Assembly (NCBI RefSeq): GCF_021654135.1
Contig: NZ_JAKGSD010000011.1
Location: 1 to 64,000, forward strand
Source: Amycolatopsis tucumanensis
GTDB lineage: Bacteria > Actinomycetota > Actinomycetes > Mycobacteriales > Pseudonocardiaceae
DNA: 64,000 bases
Direction: 5' to 3'
Below, piece by piece: positions 17,717-27,707 of this stretch. The notes beneath the pieces were generated by a model, which was not told where the DNA came from, made no database searches, and saw nothing but the letters and a program-made list of their open reading frames with translations. How positions within the stretch are numbered: the first letter of the stretch is position 1; each line of letters starts with the position of its first letter. The position numbers and the translations under genes are program-made.

Positions 17717-18348
17717 CCCTGCTCCTCGAGTAGTGCTTCCGCGACGGCCACGTCGAAGGCCGTGGTGAGCCGGAGCGCGGTGGGGTGCCCGGCCACGGTG
17801 CGCACGCTACCGGGCAGGTCCGACAGCGGGTCCGCGCCGCGTGCGCAGAGCTCGCGGAGCACTTCGGGGCGGTAGCCGACGGGGGTCTGCACGACACGCA
17901 GGTGGTCGCGGTCCGAGGTGGCGGCGATCACGTCGCCGGAAACGAGTTTGACGGTGTCGGTCACGGGTAGGACCGGGATGATCGCCTCTGCCCCGGCGAA
18001 CACCGCCTCGGCCACCGCGCGGACGGTGGCGGGAGGCACGAACGGACGCGCGACGTCGTGCACGAGCACGACATCGGATTCCCCGGTGGCCTCGACGGCC
18101 GCCCGAACGGATTCGGCGCGCTCAGGACCACAGGCCAGTACCCGGCACCGGGAACCGGCGCCGGGTACTGCCCGTATGATCAATTCACAATCCCCGAGCA
18201 CGGGTTTGGGAACCGCCACCGCCAGGCGGTCCGCGCATCCGGACTCCAGCAGGCCGTCCACGGCGTGCCGCAACAGCGGCGCACCGCGCACGAGCGCGCA
18301 CGAGTCCGGCCCCTCGGGGTCGGCGATGAGGACTGCCGCGACCTTCAT
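17713..18348 (-). CDS. ispD: IspD-like protein (MEP cytidylyltransferase family) with a degenerate CTP loop
   Basis: From the ATG at 18348 the protein has 211 residues; an upstream ATG at 18393 would add 15. Family features are [37 protein letters not shown] and [14 protein letters not shown]. The N-terminal glycine-rich loop that binds CTP (AAGxGxR...PK in known enzymes) is replaced by [15 protein letters not shown], about eight residues shorter, without the key Arg and Lys. The C-terminal K-I-T segment reads LRLTTAFDV. Position in front of ispF fits IspD, but activity is doubtful or uses different contacts. Confidence 0.85.
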   Translation of the reverse strand: MKVAAVLIADPEGPDSCALVRGAPLLRHAVDGLLESGCADRLAVAVPKPVLGDCELIIRAVPGAGSRCRVLACGPERAESVRAAVEATGESDVVLVHDVARPFVPPATVRAVAEAVFAGAEAIIPVLPVTDTVKLVSGDVIAATSDRDHLRVVQTPVGYRPEVLRELCARGADPLSDLPGSVRTVAGHPTALRLTTAFDVAVAEALLEEQG

Positions 18349-18446
18349 CGCCGGGGTCTCACTTCGCGGGACGAGCTGTGTCTCATGAGGCACACGCAGT
18401 AGATGAGCACGTCTGCCCGGCTCATCTCGCGAGGTCAGCCTGTGCT

Positions 18447-18938
18447 CTAGACGGCCGCTGTCTCCAGAACCTCGTCGAGCAGCGTCTCCGCCTTGCCCTC
18501 GTCGGTGCCCTCCGCCAGGGCGAGCTCACTGACCAGTATCTGCCGCGCCTTGGCCAGCATGCGCTTCTCGCCGGCGGACAGGCCGCGGTCCTTCTCGCGC
18601 CGCCAGAGGTCGCGCACCACTTCGGCCACCTTGTTCACATCGCCCGAGGCGAGCTTCTCGAGGTTGGCCTTGTACCGACGAGACCAGTTCGTGGGCTCCT
18701 CGGTGTGCGGCGCTCGCAGTACGTCGAAAACCCGGTTCAGACCATCCTGGCCCACGACGTCCCGCACGCCGACGATCTCGGCGTTGTCAGCGGGCACGCG
18801 AACCGTGAGGTCCCCTTGCGCGACTTTGAGGACGAGGTACTGCTTCTCCTCGCCCTTGATCACGCGGGTCTCGATCGCTTCGATGAGTGCGGCACCGTGG
18901 TGCGGGTAGACGACGGTCTCTCCGACCTTGAAAACCAT
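18447..18938 (-). CDS. carD: CarD-family RNA polymerase-binding transcription factor
   Basis: The protein has 163 residues, matching mycobacterial CarD. The N-terminal RNA-polymerase interaction domain begins [20 protein letters not shown]. The C-terminal helical DNA-binding part includes [18 protein letters not shown] and the conserved Trp in VVRDLWRRE. CarD stabilises open complexes at rRNA and many other promoters and is essential in mycobacteria. A TAGGAT -10 box on the minus strand (18966-18971) lies about 28 bases ahead of the start. It is upstream of ispD-ispF, as in mycobacteria. Confidence 0.96.
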   Translation of the reverse strand: MVFKVGETVVYPHHGAALIEAIETRVIKGEEKQYLVLKVAQGDLTVRVPADNAEIVGVRDVVGQDGLNRVFDVLRAPHTEEPTNWSRRYKANLEKLASGDVNKVAEVVRDLWRREKDRGLSAGEKRMLAKARQILVSELALAEGTDEGKAETLLDEVLETAAV

Positions 18939-19263
18939 GTGTCCTCTGCCCCTTTCGCTGCCTCCATCCTAGCACGCGGCGAGGGGGCCCACCTAGCGGG
19001 CCGAGATCGTCGTCGCAGGTCAGGGGCCATCCGGGGGGTTGACAAACCGATAAAGTGCATGCTCATGCAGGTGGTGGGGAACCCTGTCGACATTGATTGT
19101 CTGATCCATTGTGGACGGTTTCCGGCCCCCTCGGCGCACCCTCGGTGGCGGGCTTTCCGGCCATAGCTAGGCCCCTCCCGCCGGCCCACCACCACCCTCA
19201 ACGGAGCCGCTTCGCGGCGCAGATAGGATCGGGCTGCCACTGGCTTTAGGAGGGACTGAGACC
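18939..19263. promoter_or_regulatory. Divergent promoter region between carD and the lipoprotein-radA unit
   Basis: The gap of 325 bases holds a TAGGAT -10 box on each strand: 18966-18971 (minus, towards carD) and 19224-19229 (plus, towards the lipoprotein). No consensus -35 is clear at the expected distance from either. A lone ttgaca at 19038 has no partner -10. No small reading frame with a ribosome site is evident. Confidence 0.5.
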
Positions 19264-19941
19264 GTGAGGCTGCAGAAACGTCGTGTGGTCGGCGCGAGCG
19301 TGGTCGCCGTGGGTGCCGCCCTGGCTCTGGCCGGGTGCGGGGCCGGGCAGATCACCCAGACCAACACCATGCTGCCCGCGGTCAACGGCGCCATGGCCCA
19401 GGCGGGCAAGCTCGTCCTGCGGGACGCCGGCCTGGTGAACCGCAACGACTGCCAGCAGGCCTACGCGACCGGGTCGAGTGCCCCGCTGACGCTGGTGATC
19501 GCCAACGACGGCACCGCCGACGACGAGCTGGTCTCCGTGAGCAGCGCGAACGCGGCGAGCGCCACCGTCGAGGGCCAGAAGGCCATCGTCGCGGGCAGCA
19601 AGCTCCTGATCGGCCCGGCCAACGAGGGCGAGTCCGTGCAGCAGCCGGAGTCCAGCTCCGCGGCGCCGAGCTCGACCCAGGCCTCGCCCACCTCGTCGGC
19701 CTCGCCCACCTCGTCGGCGTCCGCGTCGCCGACCGCGGGCCCCACCGGGCAGCCGACCCGGATCGGTCACGCCGAGGTCGTCCTGCAGGGCATCAAGCAG
19801 GTCGTGTGGCCCGGCCAGACCATCCCGGTCACCTTCACCTTCCGCGACGCCGGCCCGGTCACCGTGCAGCTGCCGATCCAGGCGCCCACGGTCGAGCTGA
19901 GCTGCCAGCCGTCCGGCGAGGCGGAAGCCGGCGGTCACTAG
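19264..19941 (+). CDS. Secreted lipoprotein, LpqE-like
   Basis: The protein has 225 residues. The N-terminus is a lipoprotein signal: basic MRLQKRR, a hydrophobic stretch VVGASVVAVGAALA, then the lipobox LAGC (Cys at residue 24). The mature part has two beta-rich segments separated by a Ser/Thr/Pro/Ala linker (about 125-160) with repeated SASPTSS units, typical of cell-wall-spanning actinobacterial lipoproteins. The GTG start has AGGAGGG upstream. In mycobacteria lpqE occupies the same place between carD and radA; function there is also unclear. Confidence 0.85.
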   Translation: MRLQKRRVVGASVVAVGAALALAGCGAGQITQTNTMLPAVNGAMAQAGKLVLRDAGLVNRNDCQQAYATGSSAPLTLVIANDGTADDELVSVSSANAASATVEGQKAIVAGSKLLIGPANEGESVQQPESSSAAPSSTQASPTSSASPTSSASASPTAGPTGQPTRIGHAEVVLQGIKQVVWPGQTIPVTFTFRDAGPVTVQLPIQAPTVELSCQPSGEAEAGGH

Positions 19942-19974
19942 AACTGTCGGTGGTGCCAGCTAGCGTGACCGACC

Positions 19975-21333
19975 ATGGTCAAGAAGGGCACCAGCTACCG
20001 CTGCGGTGAGTGCGGGTACGAGACCGCCAAGTGGGTCGGCCGCTGCCCGGAGTGCCAGGCGTGGGGAACCATCGAGGAGCGCGGTGACGCGCGCCCGGCG
20101 ATAGCCCGCGTGGCGGCCGGCGCGCCCAGCGCCCCGGCGCGGCCGATCGGCCAGGTCGACATCGAGGCCGCGCGCGCCCGCACCACGGGCGTCGGCGAGC
20201 TGGACCGCGTGCTCGGCGGCGGGCTGGTGCCCGGCGCGGTCGTGCTGCTGGCGGGTGAGCCGGGCGTCGGCAAGTCCACCCTCCTGCTCGAGGTGGCCTA
20301 CCAGTGGGCCCGCGGCGGGTCCGGGCCCGCGCTGTACGTCACCGGCGAGGAGTCCGCGGGGCAGGTGCGGCTGCGCGCCGAGCGGACGAAGAACGTGCAC
20401 GAGGGCGTGTTCCTGGCGGCGGAAAGCGATCTTTCGGCGATCCTCGGGCACGTCGACGCGGTCAAGCCGGGTGTGCTGATCGTCGACTCGGTGCAGACGA
20501 TGGCCTCGCCGCAGGTGGAGGGCGCGCCGGGCGGTGTGACGCAGGTCCGGGCGGTCACGGCCGGCCTGGTGGCGCTGGCGAAGGAGCGCGGCCTGCCGGT
20601 CGTGCTCGTGGGGCACGTCACGAAGGACGGCTCGGTCGCCGGGCCGCGTGTGCTGGAGCACCTGGTCGACGTGGTGCTGCACTTCGAGGGCGACCGGCAC
20701 TCCACGCTGCGGATGGTGCGCGGGGTGAAGAACCGGTTCGGGCCCGCGGACGAGATCGGGTGCTTCGAGCTGCGTGAGGACGGCATCGTCGGGGTGCCGG
20801 ACCCGTCCGGGCTGTTCCTGAACCGGCGGGAGGACGCGGTGCCGGGCACCGCGGTGACGGTCACGGTCGAGGGCAAGCGGCCGCTGCTGTGCGAGGTGCA
20901 GGCGCTCGTGTCGAGCGCGGGCGCGCCGCAGCCCAGGCGGGCCGTGAGCGGCCTGGACTCCGCGCGGGTGGCGATGATCCTCGCCGTGCTGGAGAAGCGC
21001 GGCGGGATCAAGCTGGGCGACCGGGACGTCTACTCGGCGACGGTCGGCGGGATGAAGGTCACCGAGCCGGCGGTGGACCTGTCCGTGTTGCTGGCGCTGT
21101 GGTCGTCGGTGCGGGACGTCGCGTTGTCGCCGCGGCTGGTGGTCGTCGGCGAGGTCGGGCTCGCCGGGGAGGTCCGCCGGGTGACCGGCGCCGGGCGGCG
21201 GCTGGCGGAGGCCGCCCGGATGGGGTTCACGCACGCGCTGGTGCCGCCCGACCCGGGCAAGCTGCCGGACGGGATACGGGTGCTGGAGGTCGACTCGGTG
21301 GCGGCGGCCCTGCACGCGGCCAACTACGCCTGA
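19975..21333 (+). CDS. radA: DNA repair protein RadA (Sms)
   Basis: The protein has 452 residues. An N-terminal C4 zinc finger (YRCGECGYETAKWVGRCPEC, residues 8-27) precedes a RecA-like ATPase with Walker A GEPGVGKST (about 93-101) and the RadA-specific KNRFG motif near 251. The C-terminal third is the Lon-protease-like domain (SATVGGMKVTEPAVDLSV). RadA drives branch migration during recombination. It starts 33 bases after the lipoprotein gene. In many actinobacteria disA, the c-di-AMP synthase gene, follows; here it does not. Confidence 0.96.
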   Translation: MVKKGTSYRCGECGYETAKWVGRCPECQAWGTIEERGDARPAIARVAAGAPSAPARPIGQVDIEAARARTTGVGELDRVLGGGLVPGAVVLLAGEPGVGKSTLLLEVAYQWARGGSGPALYVTGEESAGQVRLRAERTKNVHEGVFLAAESDLSAILGHVDAVKPGVLIVDSVQTMASPQVEGAPGGVTQVRAVTAGLVALAKERGLPVVLVGHVTKDGSVAGPRVLEHLVDVVLHFEGDRHSTLRMVRGVKNRFGPADEIGCFELREDGIVGVPDPSGLFLNRREDAVPGTAVTVTVEGKRPLLCEVQALVSSAGAPQPRRAVSGLDSARVAMILAVLEKRGGIKLGDRDVYSATVGGMKVTEPAVDLSVLLALWSSVRDVALSPRLVVVGEVGLAGEVRRVTGAGRRLAEAARMGFTHALVPPDPGKLPDGIRVLEVDSVAAALHAANYA

Positions 21334-21375
21334 CGGAGCCCGCCTGGCGTCGGCGCGCGCCGCGATGGTGTTCCC

Positions 21376-22031
21376 ATGAGCGCAACGACCTGGACCGGGA
21401 TGGGCCCCTTCGAAGACCGGCGCCCTCGCCGTCACCGACACCCGCGGCCGGTCGCGGCGGTCGGCGGACTACTCCGTCGAGGCGTGCGTCCGCGACATCG
21501 ACGCCGTCCTCGACGCGACCGGTGTGGAGCGGCCGACCCTCGTCGGCTGGTCCGACGGCGCACTGGGCGGCCCGCAACCCGGAGCGCGTCGCCGGTGTGG
21601 TCGTGGTGGACGGCGCGTTGCCCTACGGCCTGACCGGCGAAGAGGGCCAGGAGCGGATCCAGCAGCTGTTCCACCGCATACGGTTCCTGCTGCCCCTGGC
21701 ACGCCCGTTCGGGATGGCCGCGCGGATGTCCGCCGAGCAGCACGCCGAGGTCAACATCGAGTTGAACGAGATCGCCGCGGCTCTCGCGCCGGTGCTGGAG
21801 AGCGTGTCCTGCCCGATTCGGCTACGTCCTGGCCACCGGGTCGATCTCGGCGGTGGCGTGGAGGAGATGGAGGCGTCGCGGGCCTCGCTCGAACCGGTGC
21901 TCGCCCGCAACCCGAACCTGCGGATCAGCGCGAAGGTCGCCAGCAACCACTCGAAGATTCTGCAGAAGGACTTCCGGGCCGTCGCCGAGGCCGTGCGCGA
22001 GGTCGCGGCGGCCGACCGGGTGGCCCGTTGA
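21376..22031 (+). pseudogene. Broken alpha/beta-hydrolase gene
   Basis: Pieces of one hydrolase occur in different frames. YSVEACVRDIDAVLDATGV and VERPTLVGWSDGALG, the nucleophile elbow with Ser in GWSDG, lie in one frame up to about 21560. AARNPERVAGVVVVDGALP continues in another. GYVLATGS near 21830 is in a third, before the second frame resumes to the C-terminus (VLARNPNLRISAKVASNHSK). The N-terminal oxyanion segment is missing. At least three frameshifts and an internal loss make a functional product unlikely unless the assembly is at fault. Confidence 0.8.
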
Positions 22032-22037
22032 GACGCG

Positions 22038-22073
22038 AACGGCCCCTCCGGACGTGCCGGAGGGGCCGTTCGC
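22038..22073. terminator. Hairpin terminator between the broken hydrolase and the OtsB-GH15 gene
   Basis: cgaacggcccctccgg pairs with ccggaggggccgttcg across a 4-base loop, a perfect 16-bp stem between two converging genes. It can serve both strands; no strong T run follows. Confidence 0.75.
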
Positions 22074-22082
22074 GCAGTCGGA

Positions 22083-24617
22083 TCAGGCGCCGGACAGCAG
22101 CTTGGCGCAGCGGATCAGCCCGAGGTGCGAGTACGCCTGCGGGTGGTTGCCCAGCGAGCGCTCCGCCACCGGGTCGTACTGCTCGGGCAGCAGACCCGTC
22201 GGGCCTGCCGCGTCGACCAGCTGCTCGAACAGCTCCTCCGCCTCGGTGCGGCGGCCGGTCAGCAGGTACGCCTCGATCAGCCACGCGGCGCACAGGTGGA
22301 ACCCGCCCTCGCCGCCGGGCAGGCCGTCGTCGCGGCGGTAGCGGTACACCGTGGAACCGCTGCGCAGCTCGGCCTCGATCGCGGTCACCGTGTGCTGGAA
22401 CCGCTCGTCCGACGGGTCGATCAGCCCGGCCAGCCCGACGAACAGCGAAGCCGCGTCCAGGTCGGTGCCGTCGTAGGCCGTGGTGAACGCCTGGACCTCG
22501 TCGTTCCAGCCGTGGGTCAGCACGTCGGTGGCGATCTCCTCGCGCAGGTCGTGCCACCCGGCCGGGATCTCGCGCCCGTACACCTCGCCGAGCTTGATGG
22601 CGCGGTCGACGGTCACCCAGCACATGACGCGCGAGTACACCCGGTGGCGCGGCACGTGCCGCTCCTCCCAGATGCCGTGGTCAGGCTCCGACCAGCGCCG
22701 CGTGACGGCCTCGGCCATCGCGCGCACCAGCTGCCAGTCCTCGTCCCGCAGCTCGCCGCGCACCTGCGCCAGCTCGGCCACCAGCTCGACGACCGGGCCG
22801 AACACGTCCAGCTGCACCTGGTGGTTCGCCAGGTTGCCGACGCGCACCGGGCGCGAACCCGCATAGCCGGGCAGCGAGTCGATCACGGCCTCGGCGCCCA
22901 GCTGGGTGCCGTTGATCGTGTACAGCGGGTGCAGCCGCTCCGGGCCGGCCAGCGTCGACAGCACGCCGTGCAGCCACCGCAGGTAGCCCTCGGCCTCGGC
23001 CAGCGAGCCCAGCCCGACCAGCTCGCGCACGGTGAACGCCGCGTCGCGGATCCAGCAGTAGCGGTAGTCCCAGTTCCGCACGCCGCCGATCTCCTCCGGC
23101 AGCGACGTCGTGGCCGCCGCGAGCACCGCGCCGGTGTCGGCGTTGCACAGCCCGCGCAGCGTCAGCGCCGAGCGCGCGACCAGCTCCGGCTCCACGTTCG
23201 GCAGCTTCAGCGTGGTCGCCCAGTCGCTCCAGTAGGCGCCCGCCCGGGCCCGCCGCTCCGGTTCGGACAGTTCGTGCGCGGTCAGGTCCGTGGTGCCGCA
23301 GCGCAGTTCGAGCACGACCGGCTCGTCCTGGGTGGGCTGGACGAGCGCGGTCGCGGTGTCGTGCAGGCCGTCGGAGGTGATCTCCCACGCCACGCCCGGC
23401 GAGCGCAGCACGATCGGCTCCGACGTGCCCAGCACGCGCAGGCCCTCGGGGTCGGGCACCAGCCGGACCGGGACACCGCCGAACTCCGGCCGCGGCGCGA
23501 ACACCACGGACGCGGCGGCGGTCCCGGAGACCACGCGCACCAGGTCGGTGCGGTGCGGCGGGCCCTCCGGCTCCAGGTAGTCCGTCACCAGCAGCCGTGA
23601 CCAGCGGGTCTCCACCGTCATCGTGTTCGGCAGGTACCGCTGGCCCAGCGGCAGGCCGTTGTGGTGCGGCTTGATCGAGAAGTGGCCCGCGCTGGTGCCG
23701 CCGAGCAGGTCGGCGAACACCGCGGGCGCGTCCGGGCCGGGGTGGCACATCCAGGTCAGCCGGGCGTCCGGCGTGACCAGGGCGACCGCGCGCTCGTTGG
23801 ACAGCATCGACAGCCGCTCGATCGGCGGCGCCTGCTCGCCGTAGAGCCAGTTGCGGCGCTCCTCCAGCATGAACGCCAGAACCGTGGCGACGTCCTCGGT
23901 GCCGGGCACGCGGTAGGCGGCCAGGGTCTCCCCGTCGCCGACCTTGACGCCGACGTCGGGGCCGGACAGCCGCGCGAACGCCTTCTCGTCGGTGACGTCG
24001 TCACCGAGGAAGATCGCCGCGGTGGCGCCGACCTGGTGGCGCAGGGTGTCCAGCGCGCGGCCCTTGTCGGTCTGCACGACGGCGAGCTCGACGACCTCCT
24101 TGCCGTCGGTGGTCGTCACGCCCTCCCACGTGCACGGTCCACTGTGGACCTCGTCGAGCACGCGGCGGGCGGCCTCGCGGTCGGCGCGGCGGACGTGCAC
24201 GGCGATGCTGGCCGGCTTGACCTCCAGGCTCACGCCCGGCACGTCACCGGCGATGCGCTCCAGCTCCTGCTCGACCCTGCGGTGCAGGTCGCGGGCCTGG
24301 GCGTCGAGCTCGTGCACGAAGCCGATGTCGAATTCGGAACCGTGGCTGCCGACCAGGTGCACCTCGTGCGGCAGTCGCGACAGGATGGCGAGGTCGCGCA
24401 GCGCGCGGCCGGAGATGACCGCGGTGGTCGTCTCGTGCAGCCCGGCCAGCGAGCGCAGCGCGCCCACCGACTCGGGCAGCGGGCGCGCCTCGTCCGGGTT
24501 GGTCACGATCGGAGCCAAGGTCCCGTCGTAGTCGCAAGCGACCAGCAATCGCGGCGTGCGAGCGATCTGCACGATCGCACGGCGCAGCTCAGCGGGCAGG
24601 GACTCGGCGGTCACCAC
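22083..24617 (-). CDS. Fused trehalose-6-phosphate phosphatase and GH15 glycosidase
   Basis: The protein has 844 residues and two enzymes. Residues 1 to about 245 are an OtsB-type HAD phosphatase: LLVACDYDGTLAP holds the DxD pair (29 and 31) and LGDDVTDEKAF is the C-terminal acidic motif. From about 260 it is a glycoside hydrolase of family 15, with NWDYRYCWIRDAAFTVREL and GLPGGEGGFHLCAAWLIEA, the latter with the second catalytic Glu. GH15 includes glucoamylases and the actinobacterial trehalase. The gene precedes the terminator and follows otsA, so it belongs to trehalose metabolism. One chain could dephosphorylate trehalose 6-phosphate and hydrolyse trehalose or another alpha-glucoside. Confidence 0.9.
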   Translation of the reverse strand: MVTAESLPAELRRAIVQIARTPRLLVACDYDGTLAPIVTNPDEARPLPESVGALRSLAGLHETTTAVISGRALRDLAILSRLPHEVHLVGSHGSEFDIGFVHELDAQARDLHRRVEQELERIAGDVPGVSLEVKPASIAVHVRRADREAARRVLDEVHSGPCTWEGVTTTDGKEVVELAVVQTDKGRALDTLRHQVGATAAIFLGDDVTDEKAFARLSGPDVGVKVGDGETLAAYRVPGTEDVATVLAFMLEERRNWLYGEQAPPIERLSMLSNERAVALVTPDARLTWMCHPGPDAPAVFADLLGGTSAGHFSIKPHHNGLPLGQRYLPNTMTVETRWSRLLVTDYLEPEGPPHRTDLVRVVSGTAAASVVFAPRPEFGGVPVRLVPDPEGLRVLGTSEPIVLRSPGVAWEITSDGLHDTATALVQPTQDEPVVLELRCGTTDLTAHELSEPERRARAGAYWSDWATTLKLPNVEPELVARSALTLRGLCNADTGAVLAAATTSLPEEIGGVRNWDYRYCWIRDAAFTVRELVGLGSLAEAEGYLRWLHGVLSTLAGPERLHPLYTINGTQLGAEAVIDSLPGYAGSRPVRVGNLANHQVQLDVFGPVVELVAELAQVRGELRDEDWQLVRAMAEAVTRRWSEPDHGIWEERHVPRHRVYSRVMCWVTVDRAIKLGEVYGREIPAGWHDLREEIATDVLTHGWNDEVQAFTTAYDGTDLDAASLFVGLAGLIDPSDERFQHTVTAIEAELRSGSTVYRYRRDDGLPGGEGGFHLCAAWLIEAYLLTGRRTEAEELFEQLVDAAGPTGLLPEQYDPVAERSLGNHPQAYSHLGLIRCAKLLSGA

Positions 24618-24661
24618 TCCTCCTTAAGGAGCTCAAAAGCTTGTTGCTGCAGGTGGGCCAC

Positions 24662-26104
24662 TCAGGCGGCCGGTTCGGACCCGAGTGCCTCGAGGAACGA
24701 CCGTGCCCACCTGTCGACGTCGTGGGTGAGGACCTGACGCCGCAACGCGCGCATCCGGCGTCTGCCCTCGGCAGGGTCGAGCGTAATGGCCGCCTCCAAC
24801 GCGTTCTTAACCCCGTCGAGATCATGCGGGTTGACGAGAAAAGCGCTGGTCAGCTCGGCGGCGGCGCCGGCGAACTCGGACAGCACGAGCGAGCCGCCGA
24901 GATCGTGACGGCAAGCGACGTACTCCTTGCAGACGAGATTCATCCCATCGCGTAGTGGGGTGACGACCATGACGTCGGCCGCACTGTAGAACGCGGCCAG
25001 CTCCTTGCGGTCGACCGACTGGTGCAGGTAGTGCACCACCGGGTGACCGACGCGGGCGAACTCGCCGTTGATGCGGCCCACCATCTGCTCGATCTCGGTG
25101 CGCATCCGCTGGTAGTGCTCGACGCGTTCCCGGCTCGGGGTGGCCAGCTGGACGAAGGTGACGTCCTCGGGCTGGACCCGGCCCTCCTGGAGCAGTTCGT
25201 GCAGCGCCTGCAGCCGCAGGTCGATGCCCTTGGTGTAGTCCAGGCGGTCGACCCCGAGCAGGACGGTCTTCGGGTTGCCCAGGTCGCGGCGGATCTGCGC
25301 GGCCCGCTCCGCGACCTCCTTGGTGCGGGCGAGGGTGTCCAGGCCGGCCGCGTCGATCGAGATCGGGAACGCGCCGACCCGGACCGTGCGGTTGCCGACC
25401 TGCATCATGCCCGGCCGGGACCGCACGCCGACCGCGCCGCGGCTGGGCTCCAGCCCGAGCAGCGTGCGGGCCAGCCACAGGAAGTTCTGCGCGCCGCCGG
25501 GCCGGTGGAACCCGACCAGGTCGGCGCCGATCAGGCCGCGCACGATCTCCGCGCGCCACGGCAGCTGCATGAACAGCTCGACCGGCGGGAACGGGATGTG
25601 CAGGAAGAAGCCGATGCGCAGGTCGGGGCGCAGCTCGCGGAGCATGCTCGGCACCAGCTGCAGCTGGTAGTCCTGCACCCACACGGTGGCGCCCTCGGCC
25701 GAGACCTGTGCGCTGGCCTCGGCGAAGCGGCGGTTGACCTGGACGTAGCTCTCCCACCAGCCGCGGTCGAACACCGGCGGCGCGACCACGTCGTGGTAGA
25801 GCGGCCACAGCGTGGCGTTGGAGAAGCCCTCGTAGTAGTCGCGGACCTCTTCGGTGGACAGCGAGACGGGGTAGAGGACCATGCCCTCGTCACTGAACGG
25901 GTCGACGTCCACGCCCGGCACGCCCGGCCAGCCCACCCAGGCGCCCTTGCGCGAACGCAGGAACGGCTCCAGCGCCGACACCAAGCCGCCCGGACTCGCG
26001 GTCCAGCGCTGGTTGCCGTCGGCCGTCCGTTCGAGGTCGACGGGCAGCCGGTTGGCGACCACGACGAAGTCCGCCGAAGCCGTGCCGATCCCTGGTTCGC
26101 TCAC
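24662..26104 (-). CDS. otsA: Trehalose-6-phosphate synthase (GT20)
   Basis: The protein has 480 residues. [14 protein letters not shown] at the start, [18 protein letters not shown], and the helical region [20 protein letters not shown] match Ots[21 protein letters not shown] is the donor-binding core and [17 protein letters not shown] is near the end. It joins UDP- or GDP-glucose to glucose 6-phosphate. The GTG at 26104 is chosen because similarity begins there and GGGAG lies upstream. It is followed after 44 bases by the OtsB-GH15 fusion on the same strand. Confidence 0.95.
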   Translation of the reverse strand: MSEPGIGTASADFVVVANRLPVDLERTADGNQRWTASPGGLVSALEPFLRSRKGAWVGWPGVPGVDVDPFSDEGMVLYPVSLSTEEVRDYYEGFSNATLWPLYHDVVAPPVFDRGWWESYVQVNRRFAEASAQVSAEGATVWVQDYQLQLVPSMLRELRPDLRIGFFLHIPFPPVELFMQLPWRAEIVRGLIGADLVGFHRPGGAQNFLWLARTLLGLEPSRGAVGVRSRPGMMQVGNRTVRVGAFPISIDAAGLDTLARTKEVAERAAQIRRDLGNPKTVLLGVDRLDYTKGIDLRLQALHELLQEGRVQPEDVTFVQLATPSRERVEHYQRMRTEIEQMVGRINGEFARVGHPVVHYLHQSVDRKELAAFYSAADVMVVTPLRDGMNLVCKEYVACRHDLGGSLVLSEFAGAAAELTSAFLVNPHDLDGVKNALEAAITLDPAEGRRRMRALRRQVLTHDVDRWARSFLEALGSEPAA

Positions 26105-26186
26105 GTGGCCATGCTCCCTTGTCGTCCGCTCGAACACTATCTCGCGACGGCGAACCAAGATCCACCGCGCGGTGGCCCACCAGCGG

Positions 26187-27707
26187 CTACTCCAGTCGCC
26201 GATCGGTCGTCCGCAGCGGACCCGCCATCCGGGGGCCGGCGAGCTTCCGTTCGAGCCGGCCGAGACCGGTCCGGACCGGCTGCGCGAGGTACTCCCCGAG
26301 TACCACGCCCGCGGCCAGCGCAAGCCCGATCGCCGCGGCTTTGATCAGCGTGGAGAGGTTGCCGTTGCTCTGCGTGGCCAGCTCATACAGGCCACGGTAC
26401 GTCGACAGACCGGGCAGCAGGGGGGTGATTCCCGACACCGCCACGACCAGCGGCGTCACCTTCAGACGGCGGGCCAGAACGCCGCCGGAGAACCCGATCA
26501 CGACGGCCGCGACGGCGGAGGAGGTGATGACGTCGAGCCGGCCGACGATCACCAGCGCGCCGTAGACACCGGCGCCGATCGCGCCCGCGGCGGCGGCCAC
26601 GAGCATCGACCGCAACGTCGAGTAGGAGGCGACGGCGAAGCAGGCCGCCGCGGCCGCGCCCGCCGGCACGATCACCAGCAGGCTGTCGGCAGTCTGCGCG
26701 GGCAGCACCGGTTCGGCCGGGGTGAAGCCGAGCGCCTTGGCGATGTTCAGCGCGAGGGCGACGCCGGTGATCAGGCCCGCGGACATGAGGATCGTTTCCA
26801 TCGTGCGGCCCGCGGCGGTGACGTTGTAGCCGGTGATGGCGTCCTGCACCGCGGACACGGTGGACAGACCGGAGAGGAGCACGGTGATCGCCGCGGCGGC
26901 GACCAGCGTGGAGAACCGGGTCGGCACGAGTCCGGTGTTGACGGCGAAGGTGGCCAGCCCCGTCGCGACCAGCCCGCCGACGGCTTGCTGGAAGAAGAAC
27001 GGCAGCGCGACGCGGTTGAGGAGGCGCCCGAGCCGGTCGATGAGGGCGGAGATGATCAGCGCGCCGACCGCGACGTCCAGGGTGCCGCTGAGCAGCAGGG
27101 TGATGAAGAAGGCCATGCCGCCCCAGGCCAGCGTGGCGAACCAGCGCGGGTACGGGTGCGGCGCGGTGGTGATCTTGTGCAGCTCGGTGTAGGCCTCTTC
27201 CGCGCTGAGGTTGCCGCGCAGGATCTGCTGGACCAGCATCTCCGTCTGCGACAGGCGGGTGTAGTCGAGGCTGCGCGAGCGGACGACGCGCAGTGCCGTG
27301 ATCGGGTTCGCGTCGGTGCCCCGGTGGCAGGTGACGGTGATGGACGTGAAGATGACGTCCACCTCGCAGTGCGGGAGACCGAAGGCCGCGGTGAGGGAGA
27401 GGATGGTGGCGGTCACGTCGGAGGCGCCGGCGCCGCTGGCCATCTGCACCTCGCCGACTCGGAGGACCAGGTCGAGGACGAAGTTGACCGTCGCCTCGTC
27501 CGGCAGGGCGGGACCGAGTTCGGTGGTCGCGTCCGGCGCCGGCTGCTCGCCGGTCGGCGCTTCCAGGATGTGCCAGGCCCGGCGACGCGGCTCGGTCGCC
27601 CGCCGCCGCCGGTTCGCCTTCTCGACGCCCGGGTCCTCCGGCGCTTCGAGGATGTGCCAGCCGCGCCTGCGGGTCACCGGGCCCCGGACGCGCTGGGTGC
27701 TGTTCAT
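26187..27707 (-). CDS. ThrE-family (DUF1212/DUF3815) threonine/serine exporter-like protein
   Basis: The protein has 506 residues from the ATG at 27707, which has AGGAGGTGA upstream. The N-terminal soluble domain contains [20 protein letters not shown] and [17 protein letters not shown], matching the ThrE cytoplasmic part. About ten hydrophobic segments follow, including [19 protein letters not shown] and [19 protein letters not shown]. Family members export threonine, serine or related small acids. The first 60 residues carry a duplicated motif, [11 protein letters not shown] and [11 protein letters not shown], about 28 residues apart, ahead of the conserved domain. It is separate from otsA. 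Confidence 0.9.
   Translation of the reverse strand: MNSTQRVRGPVTRRRGWHILEAPEDPGVEKANRRRRATEPRRRAWHILEAPTGEQPAPDATTELGPALPDEATVNFVLDLVLRVGEVQMASGAGASDVTATILSLTAAFGLPHCEVDVIFTSITVTCHRGTDANPITALRVVRSRSLDYTRLSQTEMLVQQILRGNLSAEEAYTELHKITTAPHPYPRWFATLAWGGMAFFITLLLSGTLDVAVGALIISALIDRLGRLLNRVALPFFFQQAVGGLVATGLATFAVNTGLVPTRFSTLVAAAAITVLLSGLSTVSAVQDAITGYNVTAAGRTMETILMSAGLITGVALALNIAKALGFTPAEPVLPAQTADSLLVIVPAGAAAAACFAVASYSTLRSMLVAAAAGAIGAGVYGALVIVGRLDVITSSAVAAVVIGFSGGVLARRLKVTPLVVAVSGITPLLPGLSTYRGLYELATQSNGNLSTLIKAAAIGLALAAGVVLGEYLAQPVRTGLGRLERKLAGPRMAGPLRTTDRRLE

Noticed and set aside
19038..19070. ttgaca as a -35 element in the carD-lipoprotein gap
   Set aside because: No -10 box at 16-19 bases on that strand; the TAGGAT boxes elsewhere in the gap are better placed.
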